Below are positions 1 through 9,572 of a stretch of DNA of 64,000 nt, in pieces (the stretch's first letter is position 1; every line of letters begins with the position of its first letter). Source of the DNA: CAWGMT01 sp963823675 (GTDB lineage Bacteria > Planctomycetota > Planctomycetia > Isosphaerales > Isosphaeraceae). A model generated the notes under the pieces. The model was not told the origin of the DNA, did no database searches, and saw nothing but the letters and a program-made list of their open reading frames with translations. Both the position numbers and the translations under genes were made by a program. The stretch covers positions 248,001 through 312,000 of the forward strand of contig CAWGMT010000021.1 in NCBI GenBank assembly GCA_963823675.1. Direction: 5' to 3'.

Positions 1-12
1 CATCGCTGGGCC

Positions 13-1143
13 TCACCTGCCGAAGAGGTGTTCCCAGCCCATGTCCTTGAAGAAATCAGTCGCGGCCGACTTTAGCCCCTCGACCGCCTTGGCACCGACG
101 CCCTCGGCCGCGCCAGCCGCCTGGGTGGCGGCCGCCTCGACTCCACCTCCGGCCCCGGACGCGAGCGAGCCGTTGGCCTGCTCGGCAAGCATGGGATAGA
201 GCTTGTTATAGATCAGCCGCTGCTTGTAGGAATTGGCCGGCGCGAACCGCAGGTTGAAGGCCTGCATGAACCCGAGCAGGTCACCCAGGGTTGTCCCCTG
301 GTAGTCGTCGAGCTCGGCGAGAATCTTTTCCATCTGGGGGCTGTACAGCATCTTGGTTAGACCGGCCATGGCCTTGATCGAGGCCTGAGCTTCGACGTAG
401 TCGGGCCGCGTCTGAGGCACCAGCTTCTCGAATTTGAGCTTGAGATTCTTGACGGCCGTCCCCACGGCGGCGATCGTGTCGGGTTCGAGGTTGCCTTGGT
501 CGTCTTCCTTGAGCGCTGCCAGAACGGCGTTGCGCACCGCCTCGCGTTCCGGCCGGAAGGCCTCTTCTCGCAGAGCCAGGGGCCATTGTCCGTCCATGGT
601 CATCGCATCGAGGCAGGCTGTCATGCCCTCGGTGGCGACCTCAAAGGGGATGTTGGCGATGACATCGGCTCGAAGCGGCGTCTTGATGTACTGCACCGCG
701 CGGTCGGCGGTCGTCGGGTTGAGCAAGGTCTCCAGCAGGACGTTGAGCGCGTCGCCATCGGTGATGTCGAGGTCCGAGGGATGGTTCCGCAGGCGATCCT
801 GAATCTGGTCGTAAGCCTGGTTGATCTGTTTCCGCTGTGCCGCAAGCCGCTTATGGTATCGCTCATTCGTCTTCATCTGGGATTGAAAAGCGTACTCGTT
901 AAAGCGCATGACTGTGTTCGTGTTGATTGACCGGGCCTGGGCGGTATCCACGTTGTACATGCCGCGGCCCATGCCGAACATGCCCATCCCTCGGGCCAAG
1001 CTCCCTCCTGGAGTACTAGCGCCCCCCCAGCCCCCCCAGCCGCAACCACCGTAACCGCCAGGGTAGCCGTACTGGGCACGTGCCGTGCCCGGACATATCG
1101 ACAGCATAAAGGCCACGCTCAAGACGAAAGTGATCCGCTTCAT
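13..1143 (-). CDS. Secreted protein of unknown function with Gly/Tyr/Trp-rich N-terminus
   Basis: I do not recognise a family. The 376-residue protein starts with a clear signal peptide (MKRITFVLSVAFMLSI, cleavage probably after ARA) followed by a short Gly/Tyr/Trp-rich stretch at about residues 25-45. The rest is mostly charged and helical, and an Ala/Gly-rich tail ends in a hydrophobic helix. An upstream in-frame ATG would add 47 residues that destroy the signal peptide, so I chose the ATG at 1143. The stop lies at 13-15. The gene is transcribed away from the cyclophilin, with a 664-base gap between them. Existence and export look solid; function is unknown. Confidence 0.75.
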   Translation of the reverse strand: MKRITFVLSVAFMLSICPGTARAQYGYPGGYGGCGWGGWGGASTPGGSLARGMGMFGMGRGMYNVDTAQARSINTNTVMRFNEYAFQSQMKTNERYHKRLAAQRKQINQAYDQIQDRLRNHPSDLDITDGDALNVLLETLLNPTTADRAVQYIKTPLRADVIANIPFEVATEGMTACLDAMTMDGQWPLALREEAFRPEREAVRNAVLAALKEDDQGNLEPDTIAAVGTAVKNLKLKFEKLVPQTRPDYVEAQASIKAMAGLTKMLYSPQMEKILAELDDYQGTTLGDLLGFMQAFNLRFAPANSYKQRLIYNKLYPMLAEQANGSLASGAGGGVEAAATQAAGAAEGVGAKAVEGLKSAATDFFKDMGWEHLFGR

Positions 1144-1807
1144 TTTGGGAACCTCGCGTGGATCTACTGAGAAGGCAAGCAGTCGCCCGGTTTTGAACGA
1201 AAACCGCAAAGAAGCGAAGCCTGCCACCGAGCCGTCGAACTCCCGAGGCAAGATGGAGATTCCTCGATGGAGTTCAACGTGCACTGATTTGCGTAGAATA
1301 GCCCGTGTGTTTCAAAAGAAGGTTGCAGCAGCGTTGATCGAAGGGCCTGCGGATACCTTGATGCAGCGGGGATTTGTGGACACAACAAACGGTCTACACA
1401 GCTAATGTTGGCTTCAGTCGTATCAACTTGTTGCTTTGAGTGGCAAGCACGTTCGCGTAAGCAAGCAGCATCGCCGATGCGCGCTCGCTTTGCAAGCGTC
1501 TCGCTAGAATAGTGACAGCTACTCAGTGATATCTTGAAAGGTCGCCCGTAACAACCGGGTCAGACCTATCGGCTACGCCAGACCAAAGTGGCTCTTCATC
1601 TGATCTTCTCGCGTCGCAGTAAGACACCTTGGTCGTCATCGTCCTTATCTCGTTTTCGGCGCAACTTGAGTTGCGAGGCGGAAGCCGGTACCTTGAGAAC
1701 AGTTGATTGCCCATATTGCGTTGACTGCCTTCGTCGTTGCTTCAAGAGGGATCGATCTTCTGCGCGTCATCAGGATCACGAGTCGGGACCAATCGAGGAC
1801 CACGGAC
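1144..1807. other. Intergenic region between divergent genes
   Basis: This 664-base gap separates the secreted unknown (minus strand) from the cyclophilin (plus strand) and must hold both promoters. I see no convincing -35/-10 pair, no structured RNA and no reading frame with recognisable protein sequence. Around 1445-1510 there is a GC-rich stretch with imperfect short inverted repeats, not strong enough to call a specific element. Confidence 0.4.
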
Positions 1808-2308
1808 ATGTCCAAGCCAAAGCCACGCGTTTACTTTGACATCAGCATCGACGGCGTGCCCTCCGGACGCATCACCATGCAACTGCATAGCGACCTGGTG
1901 CCCGAGACCGCCGAGAACTTTCGCGCCTTGTGCACCCACGAAAAAGGATTCGGTTACAAGGGATCGTCGTTCCACCGCGTCATTCCCCAGTTCATGCTCC
2001 AGGGCGGCGACTTCACAAATCACAACGGCACCGGCGGCAAATCCATCTATGGCAGTAAATTCAAGGACGAAAACTTCAAGCTCAAGCACGACAGGCCGTT
2101 CCTCTTGTCCATGGCAAATTCCGGCCCGAATACCAACGGCTCCCAATTCTTTATCACCACCGTGGTGACCAATTGGCTGGATGGCAAGCACGTGGTCTTC
2201 GGCGAAGTGACCGACGGCACGGATCTGGTCAAGAAGATCGAGCGCCTGGGGACGGCAAGCGGCAAGCCGTCGGGAAAGGTCGTCATCGAGGGCTGCGGCG
2301 AGCTTTGA
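1808..2308 (+). CDS. Peptidyl-prolyl cis-trans isomerase, cyclophilin type
   Basis: Cyclophilin that catalyses cis-trans isomerisation of X-Pro bonds. The 166-residue protein is a single cyclophilin domain with the family landmarks: FHRVIPQFMLQGGDF (active-site Arg and Gln), the GNGTGGKSIYG-type loop (here HNGTGGKSIYG), LSMANSGPNTNGSQFFITT, and WLDGKHVVFGEV. It closely resembles eukaryotic-type cytosolic cyclophilins, and no signal peptide follows the chosen start, so a cytoplasmic location is likely. The frame stays open upstream to 1703, but homology begins right after the ATG at 1808. Confidence 0.95.
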   Translation: MSKPKPRVYFDISIDGVPSGRITMQLHSDLVPETAENFRALCTHEKGFGYKGSSFHRVIPQFMLQGGDFTNHNGTGGKSIYGSKFKDENFKLKHDRPFLLSMANSGPNTNGSQFFITTVVTNWLDGKHVVFGEVTDGTDLVKKIERLGTASGKPSGKVVIEGCGEL

Positions 2309-2598
2309 ACCGTTAATCCGAACCGACCGATTTGCCGTCCACTTTCTGCCTGCGACGCGCTGGCACATCGACTAGCGGCCGCCCAAACCCCGCAACTTTC
2401 CGAACTCCCTCGCAGGCCGGGTGGGCGTCCGCGAAAACCGGCAATCTTCGTAATTCCTACCACTTCGATTTGCCGAAGAATTTCTCAGCGGTATTCACGA
2501 ACGAATTGTTGCATTTCGCCTAGAGCCCCAGGTCGTTTTAACGACCCGCTCGCGCTCTGTCCTGGCTGAGTGGAACCGCAGACGCGTCTGTGCCGTAG

Positions 2599-2620
2599 GT
2601 CAGGCTGGAGAAAGCCTGAC
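2599..2620. repeat. Intergenic perfect hairpin
   Basis: The 393-base gap between the cyclophilin and the first outer-membrane factor holds an 8-bp perfect inverted repeat (GTCAGGCT/AGCCTGAC) with a 6-base loop. No T-run follows, so it is not a typical intrinsic terminator. It resembles the dispersed hairpins common in planctomycete intergenic DNA. The rest of the gap shows nothing recognisable. Confidence 0.5.
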
Positions 2621-2701
2621 TGACACAAGCGCGATCCGAAACGCCGGTGTACCCTGAGCGGTCGCAATGTCCTCGCGCCGCGGAACCGCCGATCGAGAGG
2701 T

Positions 2702-4553
2702 ATGCGTATGCGGGAACGAACCCGGTGGGCATTGGTCCTGATTGGTGCCGCGCTGTCCTCTTCGGTCAGGCCTGCTTCGTCCGCGGCGCAGTCGCAATCG
2801 TCTCCGGTGTCGGCGTCAACATCGGCGTCGGCGTCGGCGTCAACTTCGACAGCACCCCGAACCCAGATTCCACCACCGCGCCCGTTTCGAGCGACCGGTG
2901 AATCGAGTTCGCCGGCGGCAAACCGGACCACCCCGCCCGCGTCGAACGTCGGTTCGACTCGCGGTTCAGCCGCTGCCGTTGCCCGCGACATCGGCGACCG
3001 GGGCCGACATTCCACCGCCGCGCCAGTTCGGGCAACCTCGCCCGTCAACATCGACATCGAGCGCAACTTCGCCGACGGGGACTTCGGACCTGGCATCGCT
3101 GACGGGCGACCCCGCCCTGGCGCTCAAGTCCGCGCCGCTGGAGCCGACCGACCTCGGCTTCCCGATCAACCTCGCCACCGCCTTGCGGCTCTCCGACGCC
3201 CGGCCGCTGATCGTGGCCGCTGCCCAGGCCAGTGTCTGGGTGGCCGAAGCGCAGCTCACGCGGGCCAAGGTCCTCTGGGTTCCTCAATTGAACCTGGGTG
3301 GCGATTATATCCGACACGACGGCGGCGGCCCGGATTTTAACAAGGGCATCATGACGGCCCCGAGCGTGAATTTCTTCTACGGCGGCGGCGGCCTGTGGGA
3401 GATCCGTCGCTTTGACCGACGTCTTCTTCGAGCCCCTGGTCAAGCGGCAGGTGCTCAATTCCCGCCAGAGCCGACATCCAGACCGCCAAGAACGACGCCG
3501 CGCTCATGACCGCCACTGCCTACTTCGACGTCCACCAGCACCGGGGCATGTATGCCGGAGCACTTTACTGCGTCGAGCGGGGGCGCGACCTGGTCGAGCG
3601 GATCAGAAGCTTGAGCAACGAGCTGGTCTCGGAGATCGAAGTGCAGCGGGCCCGGAACCTGCTCGCCGACATCGAGCAGCAAGCGACCTCCGCGCGACAA
3701 GCGTGGCGGGTCTCGAGCGCCCGCCTCACGCGGGTCCTGCGGCTGAACCCCCAGGCGGTGGTCGTCCCGCTCGAGCACGATCACCTCCAGGTCACCTTGA
3801 TCGACCCGGCCCGCCCGCTCCCCGACTTGCATGTGATCGCCCTGACCAACCGCCCCGAGCTCGCCTCCTATCAGGCGCTCGTCGAGGCGGCTGTCGCGCG
3901 GATCCGCCGGGAGAAGGGACGCATGTACCTCCCCACAGTCCTGATCAACGGCTTTCAGACTCCCGACGAGATGATTCAAGCTGGGATCTTCGGGCTTGGA
4001 ACCAACGACAAACTCAATCAATGGGTGGGCCGCGACGACGTGAGCCTACAGCTCATGTGGCAGCTCGAAGGGATGGGGATTGGAAACCTGGCGCGGATCA
4101 AGGAGCAGCGCGGCGAGCAGTCGAAGGCGATCATCGATTTCTTCAAGATCCAGGACATGGTCGCGGCGGACGTGACCCGGGCCCAGGCGGATCTCCAGTC
4201 GGCGGCGGCCCGGGTCGAACAGGCCGATCGTTCCCTGCGCACGGGCATCGCCACCTTCAACGGCAGCTTCGAGGGCCTGCAGCATACCACGCGGTTTGGC
4301 GACGTCCTGGTCCTGATTCAACCGGCCGCAGGAAGTCGTCTTCGCGCTCCAGCTCATGAAGCAGTCCTTCGACGAGTACTTCACGACGGTCGCCGACTAC
4401 AACCGGGCGCAATTCGAGTTGTTCCACGCGCTTGGCTACCCCGCCCGCGAGATCACCTACGTGCGGCCGCCGGGCAACATCGAACCGGTGGACACGACGC
4501 GGCCCGACTACTTGCCCCCGGTGGGCAATGGACCGCCTCCGGCAACCCGCTGA
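2702..4553 (+). pseudogene. TolC-type outer membrane efflux protein, copy 1 (multiple frame breaks)
   Basis: Outer-membrane factor of the TolC family, expected to form the outer channel of a tripartite pump. After a signal-like start (MRMRERTRWALVLIGAALSS) and a long Ser/Thr/Pro-rich linker, the first helical repeat begins near 3150 (FPINLATALRLSDARPL). The second half carries the matching motifs (ARNLLADIEQQATSARQAW, IALTNRPELASYQALVEAA, GLQHTTRFGDVLVLI, FDEYFTTVADYNRAQFELF). The frame changes near 2960, 3412, 3470 and 4322, so no single intact protein is encoded. Copy 2 supplies the uninterrupted sequence at the 4322 break, where one base too many is present. It could be decayed or badly sequenced. 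Confidence 0.8.
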
Positions 4554-4672
4554 CACGCCAGGCGCGGCTGAGATTCTTCGTCGGAAACATCTCCGCACGA
4601 TGCGCCATCATGGGATCGCCGGGCGGAGCCGGCTGGTACAAGGAGTTAACGGCCGAGGCGATCTTTGTAGTA

Positions 4673-4688
4673 GGGGGCTCTGTCCCCC
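4673..4688. repeat. G5/C5 hairpin in a 500-base intergenic region
   Basis: The region 4554-5053 separates the first outer-membrane factor from the next surface protein. Its one visible element is a short inverted repeat, GGGGG-CTCTGT-CCCCC. A ribosome binding site (AGGAGG near 5037) belongs to the next gene. I see no other gene or element here. Confidence 0.4.
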
Positions 4689-5053
4689 GAGCTCCCGGTT
4701 GCTCCAACCGACCAATCGCCGGTCACCGGCCCGCCAGGCCCCGACCGCTCGGCCAATCTCTACATCCGATTCGCCGGGAATAACCGAGCCGGCCCGACCC
4801 GGATCGTGGCCACCGCGGATCATCCGCCAGCGTCTGGGTGTCCGATTCGTAGGGTATCGTCGAGCGGGCCGCCATATACCCCGACATGACGTTCGCGCCA
4901 TGCTTGGGCGGGAGTGCGCGCCCGGCCGGGAGGGGTGCCGGATCTCGACGCGGCAGTCCCACGGATTCGCTGGTGCGGGTTGGTCGCAGAGCTCACATAC
5001 CGGGCTTCTCCCGATCCGTCCCCGCGTCCTCGAACCAGGAGGGTTCTTCATCC

Positions 5054-5767
5054 ATGCGCCGACGCTCGATCATGAATTTCCGTCCTGGTCTCGAACAATT
5101 TGAAGCAAAACTACTGCTGAGCGCCGGTTCCGCGACGACCCACGTCGCGAACTCGAAGGACGGATCACGGCCGTCGGCCCTCCACTCGGGCAGCCGTCCT
5201 GCCCCTCCCGGAGCCTATGGGTACCTCGCGTTCCGCGTCACCAACACGCCCTGGCAGACCCCCTACAAGCTGGTTCCTCCTTTCCAGCAGGTTCTGGTCC
5301 AGGGACAGCAGCCGGTGCCCGGCCAGGTTTACAACGTGTGCGACGTCGCCGTCAAGAACGGGACATCGCAAACCTTCACGTCCAGCAACGGTTTTACCGT
5401 CCGAATGACCAATCAACCGAGATCCTTCGCCGGTTTTCCCATTCTGACGGGTAATGAGCAGTGGAAACCGGGTCAGATACTCGTCTTCTACGTTCTGACC
5501 AAGAAGTATTATCCGGTTTCCTTCGTCGCCGGCGGTTTCCAGTTCGACCTGGGCGGCCGATCATCGACGGCCATACCGGGACCAGCGGGGATCTTTCTGC
5601 GGTTGACTTACAATCCGGCCACGTTTGCCAAGACGCTCAACTGGATTGTTGCGTATGGCCAGGGCAACGAGGTCGGCGCAGGCGCGCAATACGGTCTGCC
5701 CAACACGTCGATCAACGAGATCACCGACGCGAGGACCCAGCGCACGGATTTCGCCGGGCATTTCTAA
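5054..5767 (+). CDS. Secreted planctomycete surface protein with LLSA-type N-terminus, paralog 1
   Basis: Unknown function. The 237-residue protein begins MRRRSIMNFRPGLEQFEAKLLLSA. This matches the planctomycete N-terminal motif (RPxLE..E.R.LLSA) seen on large exported proteins, and lacks a normal signal peptide. The body (about residues 55-235) is beta-rich, with LAFRVTNTPWQTPY, FQQVLVQGQQPVPGQVYNV, PVSFVAGGFQFDLGG and FAKTLNWIVAYG. The start is supported by AGGAGG at about 5037-5042. A clear paralog lies on the opposite strand at 7904-8605, and the two flank the second outer-membrane factor. A single Cys occurs in the mature part (VYNVCDVAV). Confidence 0.8.
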   Translation: MRRRSIMNFRPGLEQFEAKLLLSAGSATTHVANSKDGSRPSALHSGSRPAPPGAYGYLAFRVTNTPWQTPYKLVPPFQQVLVQGQQPVPGQVYNVCDVAVKNGTSQTFTSSNGFTVRMTNQPRSFAGFPILTGNEQWKPGQILVFYVLTKKYYPVSFVAGGFQFDLGGRSSTAIPGPAGIFLRLTYNPATFAKTLNWIVAYGQGNEVGAGAQYGLPNTSINEITDARTQRTDFAGHF

Positions 5768-5927
5768 TCTGTCCCGGCACGCCGGTCAGAGTGGGGGGCT
5801 TAGAATCGCTACATTCGTCATCAACATCAGGATCACACTGAGCCGATAAAGACTCTGACGTCCCGTCAGGCCTGGGTCGCTGCGCTCTAGGTTCCGATCA
5901 GGAGGGACGGGGCAGGAGCCGCGCTCG

Positions 5928-7818
5928 ATGGATCGAATCGGCGGATTCACGGTCATCCTCGCGACCCTGCTGCTCGCGGGGTTCGAACCGCGGACCCTGC
6001 TGCGCCCAGGTTTCGGCCCTGCCGGCGACGTCAATCCCGCCACCGCGATCGGGGAGCGATTTCGGGGCCATGGAGCCGAGGCTCGCGCCGCTGGGAGTCG
6101 ACCGGCCCCCGCTCTCCCCTCCTGGCATTTCCAACGCTGGAGGAGCGGATTCTAGCCGCGTTGCGTGCGCCGGCCGACCTCCGCTTGCCGATCAGTTTCG
6201 GCACCGCCTTTCGTTGGAAGGGCCAGTCGACCTCGTCGTCGACTCCGCGACCCCGCGCCGCCATCGCACCGCCGCGCCGGTTCGGACAATCGAGCCCATC
6301 GACTCCGCCGTTGCCGGCGGCGGCCGGGGACCTGACGCCACCGGCTGGCGGCCTGTCGTGGAGGCTCAAGCCCGCGCCGCTGGCGCCGACCGACTTTGGC
6401 TTCCCGATCAACCTCGCCACAGCCTTGCGGCTCTCCGACGCCCGGCCGCTGATCGTGGCCGCTGCCCAGGCCAGTGTCTGGGTGGCCGAAGCACAGCTCA
6501 CGCGGGCCAAGGTCCTCTGGGTTCCGACACTCGACTTGGGCGGCGATTATATCCGGCACGACGGCGGCGGCCCGGATTTCAACAAGGGCGTCATGACCTC
6601 CCCGAGCGTGAACTTTTTCTACGCCGGCGGCGGCATGGATATGTCGGATACGGCTCACTGCAGTTCGTGAACCTGACCGATGCCTATCTTCGAGCCGCTG
6701 ATCGCGCGGCGGGTTCTCAATTCCCGGCAATGGGACATCCAGACCGCCAAGAACGACGCCCTGCTCCTGACCGCCGACGCCTACTTCCGCGTGCACCAGT
6801 ACCGGGGCATGTATGCCGCAGCCCTCTACTGCGTCGAGCGGGGGCGCGACCTGGTCGAGCAGATCGCGAGCTTGAGCGGCGAGCTGGTTTCAAGGATCGA
6901 GGTCGAACGGGCCCGGAACCTGCTCGCCGACCTCGAGCAGCAAGCGACCTCCGCGCGTCAAGCGTGGCGGGTCCACAGCGCCAACCTCACCCAGGTCCTC
7001 CGGCTGAACCCGTGCGCGGTGGTCGTCCCGCTCGAGCACGATCATCTTCAGCTCACCTTGATCGACCCCGCCCGGCCGCTCCCCGAACTGCAGAAGATCG
7101 CCCTGACCAACCGCCCCGAGCTCGGCTCGCAACGGGCGCTGGTCCAGGCGGCGGCCGAGCGGATCCGCCGGGAGAAGATGCGCCCGCTCCTGCCCATCGT
7201 CGTGCATCGGCGGCTTCCAGAGCCTCGGGCGGCATGTTAATCCAGGCAGGGCTCTTCGGCCTCGGCCCCAACACCAGCCTCAACCAGTGGGCCGGCCGCG
7301 ACGACGTGAGCATTCAGCTCGTCTGGCAGTTCGACGCACTCGGGATCGGGAACCTGGCGCGGATCAAGGATCAGCGCGGTGAGCAGTCGGAGACCATCGT
7401 TCAGCTCTTCAAGACCCAGGACATGGTGGCGGCGGAAGTGACCGAGGCCCAGGCGCGGCTCCAGTCGGCGGCGGCCCGGGTCACCCAGGCCGATCGCTCG
7501 CTGCGCACGGCCATCATCGCCTACAACGGGAACGTCGAGGGGCTGCGTCATACCACCCGCTACGGCGACGTCTTGGTCCTGGTCTATCGACCGCAGGAAG
7601 TGGTTTACGCACTGAGACTCTTGAAGCTGGCCTTCGACGAGTACTTCACCACGGTCGCCGATTACAACCGTGCGGAGTTCGAGCTGTTCCACGCGCTGGG
7701 CTACCCCGCCCAGGAGATCACCTATTTCCGGCCCCCGGGCAACCTCGAGCCGGTCGACACGGCGCGACCGGGCTACCTGCCCCCGGTAGGCAACGGACCG
7801 CCGCCGGCAACCCGCTGA
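5928..7818 (+). pseudogene. TolC-type outer membrane efflux protein, copy 2 (multiple frame breaks)
   Basis: Second TolC-family outer-membrane factor, paralogous to copy 1. A stretch of about 90 bases (6400-6495 against 3160-3255) is nearly identical at the nucleotide level. The signal-like start is MDRIGGFTVILATLLLAG. The OEP core begins near 6400, and the C-terminal half is clean from about 7225 to the stop (GLRHTTRYGDVLVLVYRPQ, FDEYFTTVADYNRAEFELF). The frame is broken near 6150, 6640, 6690 and 7215-7225. The 6640-6690 breaks fall in the same part of the protein as the 3412-3470 breaks of copy 1. The RND pump and two adaptors lie downstream on the other strand. Confidence 0.8.
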
Positions 7819-7903
7819 TCGACTGATTGGGCTTGCGTGATCCTGGGCTCCGTCCGAGCCGCCTTGGAGAGTGGCTCGCCCTCCCGGAGTTTTGCAAGGC
7901 GAT

Positions 7904-8605
7904 TTAGAAATGTCCGCCGAAGTCATTCCGCCTGGTGCCGGCGGCGACGAACTCGGCGATTGCCGTGTCGGGCAAGCCAGATTTCGCGCCCTGGCCGCCT
8001 TCGTTACCCGGACCGTAGGCGACGATCCAGTTGAGAGTTTTCGCGAACGTGCTGGGGTTGTATTTGACCCGGAGAAAAACTCCCGACGGGCCTGGTACCA
8101 GCGTTGAGCTCGCGCCGCCGAGGTCGAAGATAAAACCCCCGGAAACCTCCGGTACTGGATAATACTTCTTGGTGAGTATATAAAAGACGATTATCTCCTT
8201 CGGCTTCCAGGTCTGGCTACCGGTAAGAATCGGAAAAGACTGGCGATCGCCGGTGACCTTTACGGCGAAACCGCTGCTCGCATTGAAGGTCTGCGCCGTC
8301 CCGTTTTTCACGGCGATCTGGAGCACGTTGTAAACCTGGCCGGGCACGGGTTGGACAGCCTGGACCAGAACCTGCTGAAAAGGAGGAATCAACGCGTAGG
8401 GGGTCTGCGATGACGTGTTGGTGACGCGGAACGCGAGAAACCTGGTGGGCAGGTGCTGGCTCGGCGCACCCGTGTTGACCACCAAGGCCGCTGTTTGGGT
8501 CATGGCGTTTCCACCGTGCCTCGCGGCGGCACCGCCGCTGAGCAATTGCTTGCTTTCCAACGGGTAGAGAACTGGGCAGAGCTTGATGTTTGGTCGCGGG
8601 CGCAC
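7904..8605 (-). CDS. Secreted planctomycete surface protein with LLSG-type N-terminus, paralog 2
   Basis: Paralog of the protein at 5054-5767, on the opposite strand. The shared blocks are LAFRVTNTSSQTPYALIPP, FQQVLVQAVQPVPGQVYNV, FYILTKKYYPVPEVSGGF, TLVPGPSGVFLRVKYNP and FAKTLNWIVAYGPGNEGG. The N-terminus VRPRPNIKLCPVLYPLESK, followed by QLLSGG, aligns with the LLSA motif of paralog 1. On that alignment I place the start at the GTG at 8605; another GTG lies at 8617, and the frame stays open to 8923. There is no ATG near the motif. Function is unknown; the inverted arrangement suggests duplication followed by inversion. Confidence 0.7.
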   Translation of the reverse strand: MRPRPNIKLCPVLYPLESKQLLSGGAAARHGGNAMTQTAALVVNTGAPSQHLPTRFLAFRVTNTSSQTPYALIPPFQQVLVQAVQPVPGQVYNVLQIAVKNGTAQTFNASSGFAVKVTGDRQSFPILTGSQTWKPKEIIVFYILTKKYYPVPEVSGGFIFDLGGASSTLVPGPSGVFLRVKYNPSTFAKTLNWIVAYGPGNEGGQGAKSGLPDTAIAEFVAAGTRRNDFGGHF

Positions 8606-9005
8606 TGATGCAATCACATCCAGTTCCAGAGTAACCAGGAACCGCAATCCTCGTCCAGCCCGAACGAGCGGGCAGGCTTCCGGCGACTGGCGATTCACGG
8701 AGGGACGCGCCAATCGGTATAATGAGGACGTGCTCGGAATGAGTGGCGTATCCTCGTGGCTTTCGTAGCGGGACCCCCGCCACGAGTTGCCTTCTCTGGC
8801 TTCAGGACTTGCTATCGTGAGGAATGACGCGTCTTCACGCCGGGATGACGCGAATCGTGACTCGGGCCAGCCCGGCCAAGTCGCTCCCACGGATATCATC
8901 ACGGTCACCACCAACGTCGTCACAGGGGAGGGCGGCGAACACCCGCCAAGGTCGATGCAGCAGCCGCATCAGCCGGAATTCGTCGCGACGAACCGGGAGG
9001 GCGAA
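8606..9005. other. Divergent intergenic region
   Basis: The 400 bases between the minus-strand surface protein and the plus-strand membrane protein must carry two divergent promoters. No promoter consensus, repeat or RNA is convincing. The frame of the right-hand gene stays open upstream to 8787, but that part has no protein-like character. Confidence 0.35.
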
Positions 9006-9572
9006 ATGAAAACCGCGCGAGATCGGGCCGCACCAACGGATCTCGGCCACGATCGAATTCGGCCGCGGGGCGATCATGAGGATCGGCCGCGGGACGACGC
9101 CGATCGAGCTCCAGGACAAGACGCGCACGACCGCAGCGAAGAGGGGGAGCGGGCGCAGCCACCGCCAGCGCAGCCGGCGAGGATGAAGAACCTGCTGGTC
9201 ATCGCCGCCGTTGGTCTCGTCAGCGGCACCATTGGCGCGATGGGCTATTCATACATATTCGGGCCTGGGACAGGCGACGCCTCCTCGTCCCTGTCCAGGA
9301 CCAAGGCGGGATCGAACCAGGAGGCGAGCTCACACAGCAACCCGGGCGGGGGATCGCCCACCGAGGCGGCCCAGGGGTCGAGCACTCCGGAGTCGACGTC
9401 GACCTCGTCGTCGATCCCCGGATTCAGCTCGGCCCATGAGGCTAAGGAGCTGAAGGAACGGATCACGGGTCTCAATCGACGGATCGATCAAATGGGCGAG
9501 CGGATTGACCGGCTTCAAGAATTGCTCAGTTTGGCCGTGCCCATCATGCAGCGGATCGCCCCGAAGCACTGA
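9006..9572 (+). CDS. Single-pass membrane protein with C-terminal coiled coil
   Basis: No family recognised. The 188-residue protein has a charged, Arg/Asp/Pro-rich N-terminal tail, one membrane helix at about residues 60-80 (MKNLLVIAAVGLVSGTIGAM), a Ser/Thr/Gly-rich linker and a C-terminal heptad stretch (AKELKERITGLNRRIDQMGE). A strong GGGAGGG sits just before the ATG at 9006, which decides the start over earlier in-frame codons. It ends one base before the first adaptor gene ends on the opposite strand, so the two converge. A structural or scaffolding role is only a guess. Confidence 0.65.
   Translation: MKTARDRAAPTDLGHDRIRPRGDHEDRPRDDADRAPGQDAHDRSEEGERAQPPPAQPARMKNLLVIAAVGLVSGTIGAMGYSYIFGPGTGDASSSLSRTKAGSNQEASSHSNPGGGSPTEAAQGSSTPESTSTSSSIPGFSSAHEAKELKERITGLNRRIDQMGERIDRLQELLSLAVPIMQRIAPKH

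Noticed and set aside
6070..7818. A long open frame covering most of the second outer-membrane factor
   Set aside because: Only its C-terminal part (from about 7225) and a short piece near 6640-6690 look like the family; the rest is Arg/Pro-rich out-of-frame translation of conserved sequence in another frame.
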